Source: Crossaster papposus (taxonomy: Eukaryota; Echinodermata; Asteroidea; Velatida; Solasteridae). From it: a stretch of 64,000 bases of DNA. How positions within the stretch are numbered: the stretch's first letter is position 1; every line of letters begins with the position of its first letter. The stretch is taken from contig JBAIAA010000450.1 of NCBI GenBank assembly GCA_037893245.1, positions 1-64,000 on the forward strand. Reading direction: 5' to 3'. The position numbers were made by a program, and so were the translations under genes. Shown in pieces: positions 23,284 through 38,200 of this stretch. Under the pieces are notes generated by a model. That model ran no database searches. It was given only the letters and a program-made list of their open reading frames with translations, and was not told the DNA's origin.

Positions 23284-26200
23284 GTGAGTTTTTTTGGTTT
23301 TTTATTTTCGTACATTGCATGTGTAAGTTGATTCACATCCTGGTTTATTTCCCAAATCTTCAAACTAAATCCCCAAATCTTCAAAAAGTCCCCTCTCTAG
23401 TATTAACTACAATTACTTGGATTGTTATTGATTTATTTTATCTGTTACAGTTTTATTTGTCTATTACCTAGATTATTCTAAACTTGTCTATGGAAACTGA
23501 AAGTCTAACTGTGCCATTTTTTTTTTTTTTTTACCTCTGAGCTTCCTCAATCTATAACCATGTTTCACAAAATAAATGACACACTCTTGGTGTTGTAACA
23601 TTGAATAGTGGCTCGGTTAAAGTTAAACTACAAAGATGAAGTATTTTGGCTATGGCTACAACGTGTCAAGTCGATGGCACGTAAAGGCACCTCTGGCAGC
23701 CGGCCATACGACCCATATATGACCCATATTTTTGAAAGTCTGTGAGTGCCTAATCAAACAAAAGGTGGGTTTAAAAATTAAACTTCCTTAAATAGACAAA
23801 AGCTTTCACAATAATGACACGGTCCGAATCAAAGGTCTTCTCATGACCCCCATCTATAAAATATAGTTGATCCAACTGGGATACTATTTGCCTTGTTGTA
23901 GGCTATAGTATTGGTGCGTTCCAATCACATCGTGTTTCTCATGTTTATCGTGAATATCTCCATGTTCACGAGTCTGTTACATTATAATGCTACTCACTCA
24001 CTAACACACACGTGCACAGTTGTGTGTACGTAAGGACATCACCGCGTGGACTAAGTATGTAGTACGTGAACCAACACTCGTGGGTACTCCATTCGTTTGT
24101 AAAGTTGTGAATGCGAGAAGAAAATGCCGCATCCAGTTCACCACTGGTGAATACGAGTTGCCAGACGATAAGAACGCTATAATACGACCAGTGAACTCAT
24201 GAACACGAGAAACACGACATTTAGAACGTAGCATATAGTCCCTGGAGGAACAAGTTGTTTCTCCAGGGACCATACGAAAAGGTAATCATAAACGTCTTGA
24301 CTCTATCCCAGACATTCAGTAGTTGTTGACACCCTGGGGATCTCGCCCTCTGTACATCTTCATGTTTACTATGAACTGTCAAGGGTTGCCCAGTTTGGCA
24401 CGTTTTCCCTCCAGAAGAATGGCTGTTATTGCCATAAAGAAAACAAAAAAGTGGGGGGGGGGGGGGGGGGAGGGGGGCTGGAAAGATGTACCTCCGCAGC
24501 TGGAAAATGGAATATGATTGACATTTAAAATGTAAGGCCTGTTCTTATCAACTTGGGAATAGACCGGGCAATTCACTTGAAAGTAAGATAAATGACGCCG
24601 GACAGATACAGTATATTGGTTGTTATAATGTTGAAAGGGGGAGGGGGGGGGGGGGGGGGCTGACTGTTGTTAAAAAGGTTTAAAGATGGAAATTGTTGTC
24701 TATTTTGTGCTTTTAGGGTGTGGCAACCTGAATTTTGTTGGGGTAGTATTTTACTATTAGACTGATTGTGAGCTTTCCAAGTAATTAAGAGACATGGCTA
24801 TAAACTGGAATATGGAAAGAAACAAATTTTGAATTTCCATCCACTTGTACATGTATGAATTTTAAGTGTTCACTCAAGCTCCGTTGTCTACAGAACAATT
24901 AAGTTGGATGCCAGAAGGCATATTTGTGGTCGTAAATCCAAGGACGAAATTATCATAATTAAGCCTATAGACTTTTGCACGGTTGTCATTTCACAATATT
25001 CGGTTTAACAAAGAAAATCCGTTATTTATTTCGAGTTTTTCCTGAACTTTGGCAATTTATGCTTCAATTTGTGTGGTGTGCATGTGAGTTGAAAGCCCTC
25101 TCTAGACAGAACAAAATAACAAAACTGCTTAAAAAATGCAGTGAAAGTGCCATCGTACGATGTAAAATGGACAGAGATCTCACTCTTTGCAATAATATAG
25201 AAAGCATTCTGATTGGATACAAACAATCCATCGTTTATTCTTAAAAGAAATCAAAATCAGTAACTGAGCTGTTTGTTCCGTTGCTGTGCACGCATTTTGA
25301 GCTGAATCGTTGATAACTGATGGATGTGGGTGTGAAAGTGAATTGAAAACCATCATAAAACCACCCCACTGACTGCACATTATTTGTAGAAAGTTCTTAT
25401 GATTGTGTATGTCTTTATACAAACAGATAACATTCTAATTGAATTTGTTTGGAATTGCATCTTGTGACGCTGTGCAGTGGTTTAATACTGGTGTACACGT
25501 ACTCTACCAGTATGTCATCATGTACAGTGTTACATTCCCGCATTGCCGGCGGTCATTTATTGATTTGCTCACAATTTAGTCAATCAATGGGGATCTTCAG
25601 CACTCATTGCACAGTAGTCACCTGATCACTGAGGTTAATGATTGGTCGGTTCGTTCCGGTATTGCCTTTCCGCAAAGCATTTATAAACTTGCTGTTTCAA
25701 CTCCTATAACATACAGTTCACGTAGTACTTTTGCAAGTTTGTACATTGTGTAGGGGCACCTTTAGAAGGGATACAACATTTTGATGTTTTTGAAATATGC
25801 AGTGGCTATCGTTACGGCAGTCGGCGATCTGGTTACATGACTACCCGACCTCAGTTAATAAAACCATAAAACAAACCTGATTAAGTTCTCATATCTGGTA
25901 TTACATCCATATTTGTGTTGAAAATCTTTACCGCAAACACAATGCAATTTAGTATTTAAATGGTAACAAAGTGAACTTTTTAATTTTTTTATTTTAAAGA
26001 TAAATCTGTTACTCATTTCGTAGAAAACCAATACCTGTACAAATATACACGTACCGGGTAGTTAAAAGAAGAAAGATTTAATTTAGTTTCACAGCAATAA
26101 GATGCTGGCTGAAAGATATCCATTCACCTGTGAGTCAAGGCCGGGTAACACAAGAGGTGAAAAACAGCCTTTAGGCAAAAAGCTGAGAACACTACAAGGA

Positions 26201-29200
26201 GATCGTATGGCCTGGCAGGGTCTGGGTTGTACTAGTATTTGATTACAATTGCAAATCTAACTGCATATTGATTGTGGAGGGAAGAAAGTGTGACATTCTG
26301 TATTTAGGCTACATACATGTACCGTATTTATGTAAGCTCAACTGCTTGTACTTTTGAGAAAAGACAGGCTCAAAATTGTCAGAGGCAGTCTAAAAAATGT
26401 GTAAGTTTTGAAGTAAGTTTGGAAGTGACTAATAAATAAGTGTAATAAATAGATGTAACACCAAGGTGTAATAATATATAACATTTGCAAACATAAAGTC
26501 TAAACTGCGGAGTTATTATGAAATACCTTTATACTAGACTGCCAGTGAATAAACAGTCTCAATAATTTTAGTATCAAAACTTGACTGTTTCTAATACTAC
26601 AATAACCCCAATTTTATTCAAATTTAGTTATTCCATTTTTTGTTTTAATTAATCGGTTTCACATTCGTGAATTGAGGCATAAAAGCCAATTTGGTTCCCC
26701 AACTTTATAATTTCCTGACATTTGAAATTGCTCTGTTTTGTCTGAACATGGAGCTACATGTATCATGGAACCTAAAACCAATTTCCTCTAGGTTTTTCTC
26801 AACATCTGCCGTATGTGAACACAAAACCAGGTCATCAGTGTAACACTATTTTATACAGGTGCTGGTCGTCTTGCAAATCGTAATAAAACCTGTAGACCCT
26901 CATAATATAGCCATCCCTGAGAAAAGTCTAATTAATCAATAAGCTGAACATGAAGCTCTTTGGTACATGGTCTGAATGCTGAATTACTGGGACATGTACA
27001 TGTACGTGCACACTAACTTTTCCTCTGAACTTTGGCTATGTGTGCAACATTTTTGTTGCTGTACAAAATAATCTACAAAGCTATAAAAGGGAGCCCTTAA
27101 ATACGGGAAAGTATCTTAGTACACGAAGTTAATTTGTTATTATTTATATTTTTTATCAGATAATAGATTCAAGTACATGATTGTACAGTTCAAATGCATA
27201 AATTGTACTTCCTGTACCGGTATAATCTAGAAATGTACCTCATAATTTACCAGCAACTTTCATTTGATTTAACGTTCAAAAATGAGTGGCATCAAATCGA
27301 TGAAGATAAAAGACGTCAGATTATATTACCTATCTTTTTATTCCCTGCCATAAAACTGTCAAATTTTAACGATGATCAGTACCGGTTTTGGTCTTTATTT
27401 TTCTGTAATCGCAAAGCGAATTTTACTTATTATTTGAAGTCGACCAGGAAAAGTTCTATCGATTTGCTTTCAAACTGCCCAATATATTTTTTGTCCCTGT
27501 CAAATTGTCAACTTCAATTTACTGATGCTGATATTTTTAAAATGGTTACAATTGTTATTTTATTAGGAATTTTTTCTCTCCAATTGTCGTCGGAAGATCT
27601 CTCTTGCTTATAAGTTTATTTTCACCAGTGGCACAGTTTTGCAGTTGTTCAGTTCACTAGCTTCCTTCCCCTCCCCCCTCCCCCTCTTTTCCCTCCTTTT
27701 GACCAGCGTCAGCGTGATTACGGGTGAGTTTACTGCTCTCCTTACCCCTCCTGCTGTGCCCAGCCATAACCTAATTGGCACGCTGCTTATTTCGCCCCGA
27801 GTTATTGTCAGCGATACTCGATAAAATTACCCGGCCCGCACCACAGATCCTGCGATTAAACAACCCGAAATTGAGTTAGCTGGCAAAACATCTCGCCTCG
27901 AAACAATTTATTCCTTTCAGTAGTCCAGTCGGCCAATTGCTTTGGGAATTAATAAAAAATAACAACTTTTGTTCCCTGAAAATGAATAATTTTATGTTCA
28001 GAAACAGATTTGTTTTCTCTTTGAACTGATCAATTTATTTCAACTTCTCACCCGCTTACTTGAGACAAACTAGGGCACATGTAATCGCATACACGATTGC
28101 GGTTAAGCACTTCTCATCTTCCGCTAATAATACAGAAAGAGTTTGACAAATTACCTAGTTTGGAATTACATGTTAAAAAAAAGTTGATCATTAATGAATG
28201 TTAAATGAAACAGATACATCACCAAACCGACTCAAATGAAGCTTCTGTTTGAATTATCAAATCAATTTAAAAGCCAATCTGCTCTTATCACACAGTTGAA
28301 AAGAAATTACCTGTTTGATCAATACCCATCCCAATCCTGATCCTGTCCACGGATCTAAAAAGCTGCCGGGTAGATGTTAGGTTGTTCCTGATTATTTAAT
28401 TAATAATTACATAAATCAAGGTCTGTAGAGCTACGATGCCATCTGTTCTTGGGAGGATGCCCTAAACCGTCCAGCTGTCCAGTGACATTGTTACTTGTAC
28501 GTATGTTAATGCTCTTTGTGATTTCTAATCTACATGTATATTAGTAGAGGGATTTGTGGGGGGGGGGGGGGGGGGGGGAATGTTGTGGAATTGTTTGCTT
28601 GATTATAGAAAGGTGGTTGTTTAATAATTAAAAAAATTACCCAATTTAAAATTAGCCATTTAGAATTGAAGTTTAATTTAGCGTTGTTATGTTCCTTGTG
28701 GCTGGCTTTCTGTTGTCTGGACTGTAGGCCTACATTTTGCAAACAAAAATCAATAAAATATTTATTTTTGGGGGGTCGGCCTGTTGGAGTTGTGGCAATT
28801 TTTTTTGTTTACAAAGATACTAATGTAAATTTCTGATTGTTGTGGAGTCCAACAAAACCAATTTATTTCAGGTAATTTCATCAATACCGTATGTAGTTCA
28901 ACTTAACAGTATTGTATACTGTATACGGCGATCGCGATTTTGTAAAAATAAAATGCAATTTTTCCGAACAATTATAAGATATCTAGCGCAATAATTTTGC
29001 TGAATGCCTGCAAATGGTGTATCCTACATTTAAATCTGGGCCTACAATCTGCGTGTTTTGACACATACTAATCAGGTTGAGTAATTGGAATAACATTTTT
29101 TTTCATACAGATTACAAAAGATTGTGGTTCAGTGACACAGAAAAAAGAGAATAGGTGATAATTAGTTTATTGTTATTCAACAAAACCAGAAAAAAAAAAA

Positions 29201-32200
29201 AAGTGGTTTATTATGTCTTTGTAATCTGACATGGGTTCAATTCACCTTGACAGCTCACAGAATTAAATTGAATTGTGTTATGTCCACTATTTAGATGTTG
29301 TTTTTCAAAAACACTAAACCACAACTCCACATTTAATAGTTTGGAAAAAAGGAGAGAAGAAAATCAAGCTTTCAGAGCTTGTTATTACCAAGGAGTAATT
29401 CTACCTCCATGTTATGACTAGTGAATTGTTGACTTGTATTGTCATTGGAAAGGTGTTTTCAATAGAAAGTGCACAATAATGCCCAGTGTGTGGTGGAGGC
29501 ACTTTGTAATGGGCAGGTACAAATAAGACGTTTATCAATTAATTTACAACCGGGGCGAATGTCACATCTATGGAACGATTTTAGAGCTAGCCTTTAAATC
29601 CTCCCTACTGGCAGTTTTCTAAGACAACTCAGACCATCTCGGCCAAATTTTTAAACTGAATTCAAATCGTCCTCCCGAGACTGCAAACTGCATAAATTGA
29701 TATCACAAACTTGATAAGTGCTTTGGGTGACGTGGTTTCTTTTTGTTTCCTTTGACGTCACGGCCAGTCTAAAAATATGCCTGCGGCATTTTTCTTTTAT
29801 TTTGATGTGGACCATTGCATTTGCAAAGACAAGATCCATAAATTTGTCCTTTAATTTATCAGCACTGTGTAGTGGCTTCATACACACGTCCGGGTACGTT
29901 GTTGAGGGCTAATGTATCTGTCCTTGCAGATCATGTTTGAATAATGGTTTCCTCCGTGTCATCTCTAGGCATTTAGTAATACACAGCAGGTTGTTCAATT
30001 TGAACATGGTTCAGACCCGCCTCTTCAATTGCCATCTCACTTTGCATTTACATGTAAAGGCCAAATTATTTTGGACGTGTGGAAAATGTGTTTTGGCTTT
30101 GGGAAGAACAGTTGGGTGTGAAACATTCGTGGTGAAAACGGTCGTTTCTAAACTACGAAAGGCGTACAGATGCAAATTTGATCTCCACACGGATCAAAAC
30201 AATGCTGATATTACTTTTTGTCTAGCCTTTGTTGCAGTCACCAGAGCGTACAATTAACAGATGACTTTTATAGGGCATAAGGGGTAAAAAAAACACCACC
30301 CTTTGCAACGGTAGTCTTTACAATATTTTTGTTTAAAATGTCAGAAAATCAATATCTTTAATGATTTCATTGCAAAACGTAAAAAATGCCATTTTCAATT
30401 TTTGTTTAGATTAGGCCGTGTAGCACCTTACATTTATAATTCCAAGCTCAACTTTTAAAAATAAGATCTTAAATATATCACGTCTTCCAGTACATGGAAC
30501 ACATACTTTTCTTCATAATTGACCACTTTTATTTGCCAATATCTCAAATTGGAAAAATCCATACATTACGCATTTTACAATGAAACTCGTCATACAGTAT
30601 TTTAGCCTGAACCTTGATAACCAATCTTATTATACTGTTAAAATCCCTTGCTGTTCTATCCCTCTACAGTACAATGTATTGATTAAAGAATTGCCAAGCC
30701 ATTTACAGTTTTTATGCTCTTTGGTTCCACACATTGCCAATAAGATTCTTCCACGCGCAATTTTTTTTTTGTCACGCTGACTAATCACGTGTAGTATTGA
30801 TCAGATACTGACTGATGGCCTTGCAGAAACTCTCCAATGGATAAATCATCCGTTCATCCTTTGCCATACATTAGATTACTGGTTTTTGTAATGTCTACAT
30901 GATTGTTACATACAATGTAGTTGTGCTTCTATTGTCTGTTGATGTAATAAGGGGACTCGACCCACTGATTTGGGCTTTTAGTTAAGAGAAATAGCAAGAT
31001 GTTATTTTAGACATTGTCAACTAATAGTGTGCTTGGCTGTGCATTGTATCTCCCCCCTCCCCCAACCAGTACCTTTAGTCAAATTTGAACTAAATTGGCA
31101 ATAAATTAGTTGCAACCTAAGTTACTGGTTGAATTCAACATTAGATTTTGGCCTTTTATCACCGACGTGTATTAACACTGTATACTCGGTGTTGTCCTGA
31201 GAAATTCTTTTGAAATAAATCACTGACTCGGGAGGGACTCGAACCCACAACTTCCTCCTTTCTAGGAAAGACGTTTTACCACTTGACCACCGAGCTATAG
31301 CCGGGGGTCGGCTGGCTAGTTCAAATCTGATTAGCAGCGGGTACCATAACCAAATGTTTCCACCTGAGTTTCACCCAAGTCAGTGATTATTTTAAAAAGT
31401 CTACTTGAATTTACATCTCCAGACACAAATTGCATCTTGTAAAACATTTACACACATTTACTGGTACCTAAGCCTATATACTGATAGGGATCAATTTTGT
31501 TATGCATACTTACGTGTACGTACACATGTTTACATAAGCACCATGGCATAACAGACAGGACAACTACATGTACAAGTAGCTCCATGCCTGATTATCAATC
31601 CCAAGAATGTGACATCTTCACCCCGACTTGTTAAAAACAGCCCATCCCGAATAGATGGGACTACATATCGCTCGCAGAGGGGGACACCGACTGTCTTGTG
31701 GCTGTTTCACCTGATAGTCTCCTGTCAACCGACGTGGTACCTCTGATTGGCTCAGACGTCTCACTTTGAAACATCCCAGTGGGATCTCCATGGTTGGTCC
31801 CCCTGGTACAGTAGGAACTGGGGTATTACGGGACGGGGCCAAACCGTGACCAAGCTGTGAACGAACCCCCTCCCTTACCAGAGTCCATCATTCTTGCCTG
31901 CCAGACAAGAATGACAGGAATGAGCTTTAAAGACGGAGATGTGCTTCTTTACGAGTGCATTTGCTGAGATCATGATTTGACTCGTGTTTGGGTTCAAAAG
32001 TACATGTATGTACATTACAAAATGCATATTGTCCTGCTTGTGCTAGAAAAAACGTATTTCTGTAAGATAATAAGTCTCCCAATCGCGAAAACAAAACAGC
32101 ATTGTTTTATTTTTGTCAGGATCACCTGTAGGGTTACCCTGTTTTTTAACACTCAATTTCTGTGGGATATTTGAGTTAAATTTGTGTGGAGGTGAAACAT

Positions 32201-35200
32201 GTAGATGAAAAAAATATATAAAATGTACCTGTTTAAATGATCTAAGGACGGTTAGAATTTCTAAAGCAATTTTTTGGGCAAAATTACTGATCTGTTACAT
32301 TATCTATGTACTTGTAAATGTACACGTGTACATGTACATGTCTACATGTACATGTCTAGTCTGTGCATACCATGATTTTATTTCAGTGCAGACTTCAGGT
32401 CGATGCACATCATCTCTGCTTCATTATAAATTGTCTTGATCAAAGTATATTTACACGCAAGGATTATCCAGACGAACCGCGCTGCTGAGAAACTGTACTT
32501 TTTGTGTCCGGCCCTGTCATATCGATTGTGCAAGACGCCGAGTGTGTATGTGTGTAAGTGAAAAATAGATCAGCTGGAATTGATACGATCTGTACCACCA
32601 ATACATGTACGGTACATTGCACAACAAAATAAAAAATACACCATAGTTTTTACATTCGACCTTGATTATTGCGATTCTAAAGATTTTTGTCTGAATTCAG
32701 ACTTATTGAATAATTAATTATTTGTAAAGAAAGATTTAAATCTTTGAGAAATTTCATAAATTTGCTGACTATTTTTTCCTAATTGAAAATCTCGGCCTCG
32801 CTTGATTACTTAAACTGCGTTTGGTCTCTGCTTAAAAATGTGTACCCAAGTTGGAAATTTGTATAGATTAAACGCTTTGTGAAGAAATGGAAAGGAATTT
32901 GGTTAATAATTAACCCTAACTCCCTACACAACAAAGGAAGTTGGAGGATTTTGAAGGGAATTGTATTGGTCAATAACAATGGTGAGGGAGTTAGGGTTAA
33001 ACAAGCAAAAGAAATCATCCTTCTGTTCTTTATGAGAAGCTTCTTAGAAATGGCATTGAACTCTTAGGTTGGGTGATTGTAATTGATTAGATGTAAGCCT
33101 GTAGGTGACATTTGTCGCTTCATTGAAATGCCAAATTGTTTTCGCTACTCCCGGAGACCCATTCTTGCTCGAAGGAATCTGATCAGGAGTTCAGTTTCTG
33201 GATTGTTTTGCCCGATAGTCTCCGTCGGTTGAATACCATCATGCGCTGCTGGGCATCTCTTGGGCATCTCAATCTCTTTGGTCTACTGCACTTATCCAGC
33301 TTTAATACAGTGTTGTTGGTTCTTTTTTTATTATAGCAGCACTCATTTATCGCATCAGATTGACCAAGGGGCGATTTGGCGGTGCTCTGCTATCTCCTAA
33401 TCCCCCGGTTTTCTCTCTCTCTCTCTCTACAATGTGTCATTTAGTAGCATATGTTTTGTACTCCTGGCGGTGTAGTTTCTGAGGAAGAGTTACTGGCGTG
33501 TGTTGTAGCTAGTAGTATTCCCCCTCTCTCACCCCCGGGAGCGTTTCTGAAAATGAAACGTAACCAAATTAATACAGCCAACGTAACTAAATTAATCCAG
33601 CCAGGGTGTGAGAAATAGTTAGAAGAGGGGAGGGGGGAGGGGGGAGGGAGGGGGGAGGGGGCGGAGGGAGAGAATTGTTGGGTAGAGAAAGCTGTCAGAT
33701 ATTTATATGTAACACTTTAAATTTGGGGATAATATTCCCTTGAATACTCTAACAGAAAAAATGATCTTGAAAACCTGTATCGGTGATGCAAGAGCATCGT
33801 TACAATATGTTTAATGAGGGGGGGGGGGGGGTAAAACAAAATTTGCAGTTGGGCACTTGATTTTGCTGATAACAATTAATTGATAGTGAGGAAAGGGGGG
33901 GGGGGGGGAGTCGACGACGGACTCCCCCTTTTCTTCATACCCCTCTAGGGACACTCTGCAAAATGTTTGAATGTTTATTTAATTACTTTTAGATTTCATT
34001 AATTTTGTTATACTTTCTGAGTACCTGTACTTTGGACCATAAGGGTTTACTTTAGTGATAACAGTGACACTGAATAAAATGGGGGAACCATGAGTGTTGT
34101 CAAACTCAGAGATTGTCCAACTGCTGTCTTAACACCTTGTAATCATCAGGTTCTGACAACATGTATCAACTAGACATTTTACCCTGTTTAACAAGACAGA
34201 AATAAATCCGATGATAGATTTACTAGATATCCCTCCAGCTCCCTGGCCCACCCACAGCACATCACCCCCCCACTTAACCCGACCTGGATCAATCCCTTGA
34301 TACAATATTATTCCAAGGAAATCTTCTAGTATAGTATCCAGCTTACACACATGCCCTGCCCCATGTGTCAGTTGTTTACAGAAGGAACTGGATTCTGTAC
34401 AACCCCAACACACACAGTTGGTGTCAGTCTTCTAATAAATCTTTTGGCAGTCCATTCAGTAGGTGTGATGGTAGGGAATGATCATCAAGACTTCATCACT
34501 GGGGTCCAGACAGCTGGGTATCAACATTGGCCAGAGTTGACCCTGGTGTGGGGTGGCTGAGGTCATCTCAGGTCACACGGTCTGGTTATTTATACAGGTT
34601 ATTGTTTTTCCTCTTAAAAATGTCAAGAGATTTGCCTTATCGGCCATCAATCAAAAATGGGAAGTAACTGTGGCATCATGATGTCTGAAATGAGGCACTA
34701 TCTTTTGCATGGCCCAATTTCATCATAAAGCTGCTTAAACCTTGCTTAGTAAAATCAGCTTACCAGCCACAGCTCCATGTGATGTGTATTATTTGTGATT
34801 GGTATTTAGCTGTTAACTTAGCATTTGGAATTTTGGCGCGTAACCTGATTTACCAAGCAAGGGTTGTTGTGCTATGAAATTGGCCCCTTGTATCCAGATT
34901 TGTATTTGCATCTATTCAAAAGCTGACATGTTTTAAATACATTATAAATGATAATGACACTAAAGTCCCTGTGAAATAGTTCCTTCTGGCATGCTGTCGT
35001 TTTGAGGGGATAAAAGGAGGTCCTTTCCAAAGATGTGTCTACAGACAGATATGTCTACAGACACATTTTTGGGAGTTTTTTTATAGTTGGTTTGTAATCC
35101 GCGAATAGTAATTGCAAGTGTTGACATGACATGCATGCACATAGATTTTGCTACATGTATTATTCCTCAGTGTCAGTAATTGACATCAATAAAATAAAAC

Positions 35201-38200
35201 AGTTTTTTGTACCTTTGAAAATGTAGAGTAGAGAACATGTCACGCAAAATTGGCAAGCATCTACTTGTACATGTGTAGCTACAGCTTGCTTGCTGCTAGC
35301 GAGCTGACTTTGATGCAAGTTATTACAGAACAAAATCTGTTATACTAATCATGAAGCTGTCAATACAAGAACCACTGGAGTCGGATTTCCAACACCTTCT
35401 TGATAAACTTACAGTGATGAACTGGCAATGATGAACTTTATGTGTTCAGCATGAGTCAACAGACCAACTGTAAATGTTTATAGCCTTTTTACCTCCCTGA
35501 CATTTTCTCTAATCTGATGCTAGCCATTACATCTACACAACTGGTAAAGTTTAATGGCAGATTGTCTAGGGAGACAGACTGGGTGTTTTCAACCCCCCCC
35601 CCCCCCCCTCTTGATAGGAAAGACAGAGTGTGTATTTTTGTGGCTGGGAGTCCCAAATTGAAAGAATTATGAGACACTGAAATATTGAAGGGGGCTTGGT
35701 ATGGCTCTGGGAAGATTGTGTCTCAGGTCTGTTGACGAGTTTATTTCCAACATGCGATGCCCATTTGAAGAAAAAAATTGATACAAATGATTACGAAAAC
35801 AGACCAGATGTAGTATTGTAATAGGGGTAGCAATTTCCAAAAACTACATTTTTCACTTTGTTGTATTCTTAAATTGTGTTTAACTGTTGGCAGCCAGGAG
35901 AGGGCTGGATTCTAATAATAGGTCAAAATGTCATTTATCGTGTTTTGGAAAAAAACCTCTTTATTTACAAATTATACATTTACTGGTAGTTTTCACTTGA
36001 GCTAATCAATGTAAATCCAACAAGTTCGGAGATTATAGGTATTGGTCCAGTTTGTGGATCTGAGTAGCTTTTGTTATTAGACTCAGTAGACTTCAGACAT
36101 TGGTACACTCACTCTACATACATCAGTCATTGTACGGTTGCTGTTGAACAGAGCATTCAGTATGTTCCTTAGGAAACAACACTACATGTACATTATAACT
36201 GGGGTAGGATCAAAAGCCAAGACAGACAGAGAACAACTTGTTAATAGAATAGATGTTTTGATTCTTATTCAGAAATTATGGATGTTTGGCAATAGTGCAG
36301 AACAGAAAGAACCTTCTTTTGGTGTACTTTAATGTGCAAGTACTTGGTCAACCATGGTCAACCACTGGGCTATCCCAGCTAACCTAGTGGTAGACACACC
36401 CAGCATCTTTTGAGTCTTGTGGTCAGCAAGGTTGGGCAATTTGATCACAACACAGTCACTGAATCAGGATGATAATAAACAGTCATCAGTTTGCAGCAAG
36501 AAGTATAAGCCCACCAGGCAGGGACTCCCAGTCACAAAGCCCCACTTATCCTATTAGTACGTGTAGTATTAAAGAGGTATGGCTTGTGGGAACATTTATA
36601 AGTGACTACACCAAGCCCTTTGTCTGCTAAAATCAAAAGACCACACCTTGAAGAGCCTTGTTTATGGAAGGCGCTTTACAGAAATTTGTATTGTGGTCAC
36701 TTTGGTCAGTCATATCCAAGACTTCATTTGAAGAAAAAAAACAACACATTTTACAAGTGTCGTACACTTTAGAAAGACTAGCAGGTGAACAATTGAATGA
36801 TGTACTGTAACTAAACTTTTTCGTTTTCTTCTTCAATTTGATATATCGTTTCCATTTTGTAAATTAAAAAATGAAAAATATTTTTTTTCTAAAAGTTTAT
36901 ATCTATACCTGTTTATAAGGAAACAAATAACTTTGAGAAAACTTCTCGCTTTACATGTGAAATCTCCAATTTGAGGTGCCTAGAAGTTTGGTTTCTTGTA
37001 AATTCTCTTAAGAGTCTTATGTACTCGAGGTCAACTTACACGCTGTATTTTTGCGGTATGGCCAAGTCGTGCCTTGGGACGATTAGGTTTTGGTGGCGGT
37101 CGTTGTTTTTGCAAGAATCCATACAAAAGGTAGATATTGAACGAAATAAACCATTTGGGGAGCCAGGTGATTTTGTCTAAAGCCCTTGGGCATGAAATAA
37201 ACCTGCAGGGCTTTTGTGAGCTCATTTGGGTTTTTTAAATTGAATTGGTCCACTGCCCAATGATTCCTCGCTCACCTATGCAAAGCCGTCTGATTTCATA
37301 AAGCCTTCCGCCTTCAAAATACAATTACAAATTACAATCTCGAGCAAGAGGGGAGGACCTCCAATTTACCAGAGTGCCAGTGATTTCCCCTGAGCCCTAA
37401 AAGGATTACATCACATTCTCTCGCCGTTTATGTCTCCAGTTGTAATTAAAGCATGGTTCGTGTGCCACCTTAGTAAAGGTTTCGTGAAAGTAAAAACACA
37501 ACCTTTACATGTACAATGTAGGTATGTACATGGACATGGACATGGAACACATACTGTACATGTACATGTAGTTGGCAGTAACATTTTGGCAATTTGCCAC
37601 TTTTTGACAAGAAATACATTGTAATGCACTGATGATTTTTTCTGAAAACTACTCCCATACCGGTAGGCACATCATGTACATGTACCATTCTCATTTGTTG
37701 TATTACTGCATTGTACAATGTACATGAAATTGATTTGGTGTACGATGTGGCTCTGTAGCAAACACCTCCTTGAATAGAACAGAAACTACGACAGGTGCAG
37801 TCAGTTTTTTTTCCCCTCTTTGTCAGAAAGCTGACATACATGTATCAGAATGCGGATGTTGATCAGTAAAAAATATTGTTATCATCGCGCTACTTTTATT
37901 TTGATTGTCGAGTGAGGAGATCAGTTGAGGCATTATTGATTGGTTCACTTCAGTTAAATACTTTTCCGTATTAATATAAATTTTCATTTAAAGAAGAAAA
38001 AAAATGATTACAGAACAAAATCAACAAGTGATAACAAATATCAGAGGGAAAAATAAGAGACAATGTAGAAATTAGGTCAAAATAAGCATGAATGGCGGAT
38101 TTGGTGACAATAAAGTCTGTATGTGTATTTGACAATTAACTTCAGCACGTGGAGATGCCAAGCAAATAACTCAAATGCGAAAGTGATTGTTTTAATAACA

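Noticed and set aside
27194-27613. 139-codon AT-rich frame
   Set aside because: No ATG-supported start context, no domain, composition the same as neighbouring intron.
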